Below the pieces are notes generated by a model. That model did not search any database, was not told the origin of the DNA, and saw only the letters and a list, made by a program, of their open reading frames with translations. DNA of 6,068 bases from Acidobacteriaceae bacterium (GTDB taxonomy: Bacteria; Acidobacteriota; Terriglobia; Bryobacterales; Bryobacteraceae): NCBI GenBank assembly GCA_019246575.1, contig JAFAQG010000929.1, positions 1 through 6,068 on the forward strand. The letters run 5' to 3'. Position 1 is the first letter of the stretch. The number at the start of each line of letters is the position of its first letter. The translations under genes and the position numbers were made by a program. Positions 5,716 to 6,068 of the stretch are shown piece after piece.

Positions 5716-6068
5716 CTATGGGCGAAGCAGCGTTTTGATTGCTCGCCTCTCGTCCATTGCCCGGTAGCCCTCAGCGACTTGATCGAGCGGTAGCGTCAAA
5801 TCGAATACCTGGCCGGGGTTGATCTTCCCGTCTAAAACGAGCTCAATTAGTCGAGGCAAATACCGGCGGACGGGTGCTGGGCCACCATGTAGATGCACGT
5901 GCGCGAAGAACAGCCCTGCTCCGTCGAGTTCCACACCATGCGGGACGCCAACGTAGCTGACGTATCCACCCGGACGTGCTGAGCGGATCGCCTGCATCAT
6001 CGATTCCTGCGTTCCAACACACTCCAGAACAGAATCGGCACCGATGCCCCTGGTCAGTTCCTTGATGC
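5716..6068 (-). CDS. zinc-binding (MDR) alcohol dehydrogenase, C-terminal part (5' end outside window)
   Basis: The last 116 residues of a medium-chain dehydrogenase; the frame is open through the right edge and ends at TAG (5718-5716). The visible part begins late in the Rossmann nucleotide-binding domain: GIGADSVLECVGTQESMMQA, then RPGGYVSYVGVPHG, the usual strand-turn motif near the nicotinamide site. It continues through a segment with FFAHVHLHGGPAPVRRYLPRLIELV, then the family's C-terminal pattern, LDGKINPGQVFDLTLPLDQVAEGYRAMDERRAIKTLL. The catalytic zinc ligands and the GxGxxG loop lie upstream, outside the window, so zinc binding is inferred from family. NAD(P)-dependent oxidation of an alcohol or reduction of an aldehyde is expected; the substrate is unknown. 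An internal ATG at 6000 is only a methionine within the domain, not the start. It converges with the DUF218 gene. Confidence 0.92.
   Translation of the reverse strand, partial: IKELTRGIGADSVLECVGTQESMMQAIRSARPGGYVSYVGVPHGVELDGAGLFFAHVHLHGGPAPVRRYLPRLIELVLDGKINPGQVFDLTLPLDQVAEGYRAMDERRAIKTLLRP

Overview
The window looks like a piece of a G+C-rich Gram-negative chromosome. An acidobacterial source (Bryobacter/Solibacter-like) is my best guess. It rests on the overall look of the NtrY-type kinase, the short PilZ protein and the RarA, recalled from memory and not from a search, so it is a lead only. I saw no tRNA, rRNA, CRISPR array, insertion sequence or phage gene. The region is dense with ordinary chromosomal genes.

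Layout. From about 4971 down to base 1, five genes lie head to tail on the minus strand: a SpoU/TrmH-type RNA 2'-O-methyltransferase, the AAA+ protein RarA, a single-domain PilZ protein, an NtrY-type membrane histidine kinase, and the start of an NtrX-type response regulator cut by the left edge. Gaps are short. The methyltransferase stop and rarA start are 1 nt apart, kinase and regulator are 6 nt apart, and rarA-pilZ and pilZ-kinase leave a few tens of bases. One long transcript is plausible, although an AT-rich patch just inside the longest pilZ reading frame could hold an internal promoter. Divergently, on the plus strand from 5044, lies a YdcF/SanA/ElyC-type (DUF218) membrane-anchored protein. 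Facing it, cut by the right edge, is the C-terminal third of a zinc-binding (MDR) alcohol dehydrogenase.

Function. The kinase and regulator form a two-component pair: membrane sensing, autophosphorylation at His468, and transfer to Asp56 of the regulator. The PilZ protein just upstream is a likely c-di-GMP receptor, so second-messenger and phosphorelay signalling may be produced together. RarA (stalled-fork rescue) and the RNA methyltransferase are housekeeping genes that probably share the transcript without sharing a function. The DUF218 protein probably acts at the cell envelope.

I found no convincing undescribed system. The points most worth a second look are the pilZ-ntrYX arrangement, in which PilZ and kinase share one reading frame separated by a single stop codon; the uncertain pilZ start with its duplicated GAGGCACGTG block; and a shortened motif 3 loop in the methyltransferase.
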